Positions 6,401-7,225 of a stretch of 7,225 bases of DNA are shown here, one piece after another (the first letter of the stretch is position 1; every line of letters starts with the position of its first letter). The stretch covers positions 1-7,225 of the forward strand of contig JAGXAD010000033.1 in assembly GCA_018971745.1 (NCBI GenBank), read 5' to 3'. This DNA comes from Patescibacteria group bacterium. Lineage in GTDB: Bacteria > Patescibacteriota > Minisyncoccia > Sungbacterales > GWA2-42-14. Position numbers and translations under genes: made by a program. The notes below the pieces were generated by a model that saw only the letters and a program-made list of their open reading frames with translations, did no database searches and was not told where the DNA came from.

Positions 6401-7225
6401 GAGGCAACCCACTTTTCTGCGTATGCGTTGGGCGCCGCCTCCAACCCCGGGGCTCCGGCAACTCCAAGCGGGTTGGGTGTAACTCAATCAACAACTGCGC
6501 TTACCGCGAATCTTACCTGGACCGCGAATACGGAGGCTAGCCTTACCGGATACTATCTGTATCGCGATAGCGGCGCGGGCACATATCCGCTTCTTGCCAA
6601 TTTGGGCACGGTAACCAGCTATACCGATGCCAATCTTATCGGAGGAACAACATATTCTTACAAGCTCTCTGCGTACGATAATGCGGGAAATGAATCCGCG
6701 GCAAGCAACGCGCAATCAATTACGATTCACGGGATTGACGCCGGCGGCGGCACGGTAGGCGGAAGCGGTGGAGGAGGCGTGGGCGGTGGAACAGGAACGA
6801 CAGCTTTGCCGGCAACAGCGCCATCAGCCGCGCCAGTACCGGCGGCAGTTCAGCCCTTATCAGCCGGAAGCGGAACGGTTCTTTCAACGGTCTCTTCGTT
6901 ATTAACCAAGGACATTGAAATCGGCGCGCGCAGTGATGCAGTAAAGCATCTTCAGGAGATTTTGAAACAGGATAAAACTATTTATCCGGAGGGCATTGTG
7001 AACGGAATATTCGGTCCGGCAACAACGCGCGCGGTAAAACGGTTTCAGAAAAAGTACGGTTTGCCGGCGGTCGGACGGGTCGGGAAAGCAACGCGGAGCA
7101 AATTGCAGGAAGTTTTCCAGACACTGGCAACTCCGTCCATAACTCCGGTACCGCAAACTGCGTCTCCGACAGCGCAAAGCGCTTCGGCGGCGGTTTCTCC
7201 TGTGTTTAACAAGAATTTGGCAATT
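386..7225 (+). CDS. Giant secreted multidomain surface protein (LTD, Ig-like, CarboxypepD_reg, FnIII, PG-binding); 3' partial
   Basis: One uninterrupted frame of 2,280 codons with no stop before the window end. Domain order by residue from ATG 386: signal peptide 1-30; N-terminal beta domain about 31-197; lamin-tail-like domain 198-390; four Ig-like domains 406-865; a surface beta domain 871-1053; CarboxypepD_reg-type modules starting near 1064, 1297, 1397, 1483, 1681 and 1767; a Ser/Thr-rich beta region about 1851-2018; FnIII 2021-2115; Gly/Pro/Ala linker; peptidoglycan-binding domain about 2171-2245; then the apparent start of a second. No catalytic motif is visible, so a structural or adhesive wall-anchored role is inferred. 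Start choice: 386 gives a classical signal peptide, but has no clear Shine-Dalgarno upstream. The frame is open back to 200, with ATG 242 the only earlier in-frame ATG; that start would add 48 residues from AT-rich sequence. Composition is rich in Thr, Ala, Ser and Gly. No frameshift was seen. The similarity to Parcubacteria-type surface proteins is from memory of family style. Confidence 0.95.
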   Translation, partial: MQRVCRISLASACAFAFLFVFTGGMPNAYAAITVSAPPIDAVFMDTTAGGGALMPLAQFKLTGDGATTLTNVKVAIYSTTTPNNLNTGEVNKLFLYKESGTHAGFQPNEDILLNTGANAVTDPATSTMITLTVDTAQNAVATAPTDYFLVAKATTSAAIVNGHALYATTTTGWITTSAGAIGNAFVAQKKFILQQSANIKISEVKAGSTNNTGDEFVELYNASDVAVDLSALPLNMYIFDANGGVGAGAKPLTYFQSIIPKNGFFLLASQTNYSGSTPPDAVYTTLSGNTLGSNGGLSIATSSAAVNATSSAIDRIGWGNQPLANAEGTRPADLANDQSLERKAVSGSTNTTMAPGGIDSTKGNSYDTNNNANDFVLQTGSGIFPQNTASPAEFPFGGGGQDTQNPQVMGSFPGPNQTNVPIDMPFIGFGFNKMVATSTIISATATSTVTLTTGGGPNLCVSVAYNPFPSNYEPPAKCVLPFQSDPNAKLSPSTVYTFTVTSDVQDFSGNHLDQDQFTAGSQSYQITFTTGSATQSMTDSIPPNVVGTSPFPGSMNVPTNIAKMFVKFSQSAMDATTMNQSTITLTNSAGTPVSLSGFFYSATTSTLSFVPASLSASTMYTLTVLPSVKNNNGIFMPAPYVSVFTTGAGADVTAPAVVGVVPVPGSTLPLNAVDFVFVTDDDLDATTATSGAVTLSVGGNNLPGVVSYDPTAKEGHFTATNVLPANLNNALTLTLVAGALKNVSGIPIAAKTYGWSTETTNSDVTGPSISFANADQFSIAITFNEAVKQTDAANLANYTLSVASNPITLSSLAGHTISYDVSKRTAKISGVFLQPGATFQVTVSNVFDISGNPMSGSASFSGTVLSPQQSGGILGPGDSSGNFGPQINNFTSSGIGFMPGMRVMPMNSFISATTTYGFEMPISKRIPANGKIVITFPASSDFGVCCALYTSTDNPFITSQNADINGPGDGTVGFSAIASNLSAKNISLTLNTATQQTSGGDTHDFLRFAVTGVKNPSIPKGMDSSGYSLDIKTISDTGALLESFTSSPVYITGGAIDGSATTTITGTVSGNGGNLGGVTIRMMSPQTGMVSTNTDNSGVYSFTNVPVNKQIANFGNTGTEYDLSTDPIVLPTSTTTAFFGEPMPTPVHATSTDVVIQNYSLTATTSALTLTVKLTGDNSANAIFSAGEKMDVFAGGPGKFFVQTITTSATNYSGTVIATLPFPAATASNGSWGVGVGPAMPKGMGGMQFGPPPAPNWVVPKPVEVVISGCPAACAAAINNSSASSYTFTVSATNRAITGVLKDGSGNAISGAQVYAFSPTLGIGNQTQTSPTGAFTVKVTDGSFNVGAAVPGVGRSREVPVVVNGNGVFVDGSAIASTGSSGAAPFTLTIKKSSYTITGRVSDGSNIISNAPVFAYRTDAPGHIDAMTSSDGTYTLYVDTGSWKVGSFIPGFGPMPEQTVTITASSQSNINFSPSTATTFNMISGTVFESADAVIDSGEGISGVVVRVSGANGTNETITGSDGTYSLRVPSGSYSFTDIFKPGYGKIAPLNENLAAITTIDATSDVTKNIRVKTRDTVTVTIKDSNGNALTVSKAYIDLFDATKNLGNHAEITNGASTTIQIADGASTTIRAFIQGVPPANISVASDDAVNTRVLGGVLEVNGPEKIKIVVNTATAAMTTILGTVYAGTATAGNEVANAWVQFVDPTNNVLFGTQATSSGAYSIQLANGTYQVQAMKPGFIGVPVSMTVSVATTTANVLVTQAALSISGTVTAGGSAATDAYVWAEKAGGGFSSTKTSSSGAFTLSVDSGQWRVFAAADGYQKSAYGLNPVSAGATGIAITLSSTASISSKTTTSNSFSDTSVGTLSDNTVGVGVSLDSGALGSAGNTAYLSAKQTSNIPQSTDTNIVASRAVDISATAGSSAVTNLQSGKKAEVTLNYTKADLATAGITTTTEVGTLKVSSWSDDKKAWESLTTVATYKDSNGAAVASPTANLSNVSSIDFITEEATHFSAYALGAASNPGAPATPSGLGVTQSTTALTANLTWTANTEASLTGYYLYRDSGAGTYPLLANLGTVTSYTDANLIGGTTYSYKLSAYDNAGNESAASNAQSITIHGIDAGGGTVGGSGGGGVGGGTGTTALPATAPSAAPVPAAVQPLSAGSGTVLSTVSSLLTKDIEIGARSDAVKHLQEILKQDKTIYPEGIVNGIFGPATTRAVKRFQKKYGLPAVGRVGKATRSKLQEVFQTLATPSITPVPQTASPTAQSASAAVSPVFNKNLAI
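476..976 (+). other. N-terminal beta-rich domain of the mature protein (residues 31-197)
   Basis: About 165 residues of alternating hydrophobic/polar strands and Thr/Ser/Asn-rich loops, following directly after the signal peptide. I cannot name a family with certainty. The pattern (an opening strand ITVSAPP, a central strand VKVAIYS, and a late strand FLVAKATTS before the next domain) suggests a beta-sandwich. It contains no cysteine. It would be the most distal part of the molecule if the C-terminus is bound to the wall. Confidence 0.5.
977..1555 (+). other. Lamin-tail-like domain, LTD (residues 198-390)
   Basis: The segment opens with NIKISEVKAG, then GDEFVELYNASDVAVDLS, a characteristic LTD start (an I-x-E strand followed by EFVEL-N and a short D-L turn). 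Later parts match the family as well: IIPKNGFFLLAS (the 'P-G-fflla' strand), a SNGGLSIA strand, and IDRIGWG. A late SLERKA motif followed by STNTTMAPGG and a NNANDF strand corresponds to the common 'sleR ... n d F' ending. LTDs in bacterial secreted proteins are often N-terminal to adhesion modules or linked to nucleases; here no nuclease is seen. Confidence 0.85.
1601..2980 (+). other. Array of four bacterial Ig-like domains (Big_5/SbsA-type), residues 406-865
   Basis: Approximate units are 406-531, 539-647, 651-762 and 763-865. Units 1-3 start with a 'V-x-x-x-x-P-x-P-G-x-x-x-V/L-P' strand (PQVMGSFPGP, PNVVGTSPFPGS, PAVVGVVPVPGS); units 1 and 2 end in an F-T-T-G strand, typical of SbsA Ig-like domains. 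Unit 2 shows the 'fs-aMd--T' core (KFSQSAMDATTMNQST). Unit 4 is more divergent: ITFNEAVK, then NLANYTLS and a late FDISGNPM, a common ending of this fold. Unit 1 carries the Cys460/Cys478 pair. These domains usually act as stalk spacers in surface proteins. Confidence 0.8.
2996..3544 (+). other. Surface beta domain with GKIVITFP motif (residues 871-1053)
   Basis: After a short Gly/Ser-rich joint, the segment carries an ATTTYGFEM strand, then IPANGKIVITFPASSDF, and later FLRFAVTGVKNPSIPKG and YSLDIKT. The order 'aipa-GkIvitFP ... v-GvkNPs ... s-dIkT-d' recalls a module I associate with surface proteins of Patescibacteria and some archaea; I cannot attach a definite family name. It contains the vicinal Cys945-Cys946 pair and a Met-rich loop (residues 898-906). 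Confidence 0.55.
3575..4273 (+). other. CarboxypepD_reg-like module 1 plus following beta region (residues 1064-1296)
   Basis: The module starts ITGTVSGNGGNLGGVTIRM and continues with a 'T-x-x-x-G-x-Y-x-F-x-x-V' turn (NTDNSGVYSFTNVP), the signature of transthyretin-like CarboxypepD_reg folds, up to about residue 1110. The rest (about 1111-1296) is Thr-rich beta sequence, then a Met/Pro/Gly-rich stretch (residues 1238-1257) and a short Cys-x3-Cys loop (1270/1274). No known domain is assigned to that second part. Confidence 0.65.
4274..5104 (+). other. CarboxypepD_reg-like modules 2-4 (residues about 1297-1573)
   Basis: Three consecutive modules share an 'I-T/S-G-x-V/L ... (I/V)-x-(G/N)-A/V-x-V-x-A/V ... 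D/T-G-x-(Y/F)-(T/S)-(L/V)-x-V' pattern. Starts are ITGVLKDGSGNAISGAQVYAF (near 1297, given here in part), ITGRVSDGSN (near 1397) and ISGTVFESAD (near 1483). Each has the turn before the second half: SPTGAFTVKV, SSDGTYTLYV and GSDGTYSLRV. These are beta-sandwich spacer modules. The high mutual similarity indicates internal duplication. Confidence 0.8.
5111..5416 (+). other. Beta module between CarboxypepD_reg modules 4 and 5 (residues 1576-1676)
   Basis: It starts DTVTVTIKDSNGNAL, a strand-turn typical of Ig-like or prealbumin-like surface modules, followed by KAYIDLFDA. It contains a tandem pair of near-identical 10-residue units (1614-1633) and ends in EKIKIVVNTA. The fold family is not certain. 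Confidence 0.5.
5225..5284 (+). repeat. Tandem imperfect 30-bp repeat, two units
   Basis: Units at 5225-5254 and 5255-5284 encode NGASTTIQIA and DGASTTIRAF. Seven of ten residues are identical. The differences are mostly synonymous or first/second-base changes, so the duplication is likely old. It probably forms two consecutive beta strands with identical turns. Confidence 0.7.
5426..5935 (+). other. CarboxypepD_reg-like modules 5 and 6 (residues about 1681-1850)
   Basis: Module 5 starts ILGTVYAGTA and has AWVQFVD, then SSGAYSIQLANGTYQVQAMKPGF, the classical 'G-x-Y-x-i-x-l-x-x-G-x-Y-x-v-x-a-x-x-pGf' motif (given in part). Module 6 starts ISGTVTAGGS, with AYVWAEK, then SSGAFTLSVDSGQWRVFA and ADGYQ. 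Both are strong members by pattern. Confidence 0.8.
5936..6439 (+). other. Ser/Thr-rich beta region before FnIII (residues 1851-2018)
   Basis: A long low-complexity Ser/Thr start leads into GKKAEVTLNYTKADLATAGI, then VGTLKVSSWSDDKKAWESL and a closing THFSAYAL strand. The order 'l-v--yd---k-W--l ... t-HFs-yal' is found at the end of many bacterial and archaeal surface modules, where a Trp strand is followed by an 'HFT-FA' strand. I do not assign a definite family. Confidence 0.5.
6446..6730 (+). other. Fibronectin type III domain (residues 2021-2115)
   Basis: It starts PGAPATPSGLGV, then ANLTWTANTE with the conserved Trp2045, GYYLYRDSG, a TSYTDANL strand, and GTTYSYKLSAYDNAGNES, which is the canonical FnIII 'Y-x-y-x-V-x-A-x-D-x-x-G-x-x-S' ending. 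This type commonly sits just before a wall-binding C-terminus in extracellular bacterial proteins. Confidence 0.9.
6731..6895 (+). other. Gly-rich then Ala/Pro-rich linker (residues 2116-2170)
   Basis: A run dominated by glycine (GGGTVGGSGGGGVGGGTG) is followed by Ala/Pro/Thr/Ser (PATAPSAAPVPAAV). It is likely a flexible, wall-spanning hinge between the FnIII domain and the peptidoglycan-binding domain. Confidence 0.8.
6896..7120 (+). other. Peptidoglycan-binding domain, PG_binding_1 (residues about 2171-2245)
   Basis: It starts LLTKDIEIGARSDAVKHLQ (G-x-x-S-x-x-V-x-x-L-Q), then GIVNGIFGPATTRAVKRFQ (G-x-F-G-x-x-T-x-x-A-V-x-x-F-Q) and YGLPAVGRVGKATRSKL (G-x-V-G-x-x-T-x-x-x-L). These three signatures define the three-helix PG_binding_1 fold in the expected order and spacing. 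The domain is expected to bind cell-wall peptidoglycan and anchor the protein non-covalently. Confidence 0.93.
7205..7225 (+). other. Probable beginning of a second PG_binding_1 repeat, cut by the window end
   Basis: After a Pro/Thr/Ser/Ala linker (residues about 2248-2273) the frame ends in FNKNLAI. This aligns with LTKDIEI, which immediately precedes the Gly of the first domain. A second peptidoglycan-binding domain is therefore predicted just beyond the window. Confidence 0.5.

Noticed and set aside
322..7177. Many minus-strand open frames of 60-121 codons across the window, for example 3130-3495 and 1302-1661
   Set aside because: They lie antisense to the continuous 2,280-codon frame, have no recognisable domains, and are short for a region of about 50% GC. 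They are shadows of the real gene's codon use.
1..7225. CRISPR array, tRNA/rRNA, insertion sequence or defence system
   Set aside because: No direct-repeat/spacer pattern, cloverleaf, transposase frame or terminal inverted repeats were seen; the coding space is occupied by one structural surface protein.

Overview
The window is dominated by one very large plus-strand reading frame. It runs from an ATG at 386 to the last base (7225): 2,280 codons with no in-frame stop, and the 3' end lies outside the window. The product is a secreted or surface-displayed mosaic protein. It has an N-terminal signal peptide, a lamin-tail-like (LTD) domain, a run of bacterial Ig-like (Big_5/SbsA-type) domains, an array of carboxypeptidase-regulatory-like (CarboxypepD_reg) beta modules, a fibronectin type III domain, a Gly/Pro/Ala-rich linker and a peptidoglycan-binding domain (PG_binding_1). 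The last seven residues look like the start of a second peptidoglycan-binding repeat.

This architecture, together with the Thr/Ala/Ser/Gly-rich, nearly cysteine-free composition, resembles giant surface proteins of Candidatus Patescibacteria (CPR), particularly Parcubacteria-like lineages. That assignment is an inference from domain style. The window has no rRNA, ribosomal protein or other marker to confirm it. The frame contains no in-frame TGA and uses normal GGN glycine codons, so the standard bacterial code is sufficient.

Layout: 1-385 is an AT-rich upstream region with no recognisable gene. It holds a consensus-like -10 box (TATAAT, 192-197), a 10-bp perfect palindrome (217-226) followed by six T, and a strong GC-rich hairpin (331-351). 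The giant gene fills 386-7225. The frame stays open upstream to an ATG at 242, so the start is uncertain; 386 is preferred because it puts a good signal peptide at the N-terminus.

How it may work (inference): the protein is exported, anchored to the wall at its C-terminus by peptidoglycan-binding repeats, and held away from the cell by a stalk of about 15 beta-sandwich modules that presents the N-terminal and LTD domains outward. An adhesin or host-contact role is plausible but not shown. I found no defence system, mobile element, CRISPR array or RNA gene.
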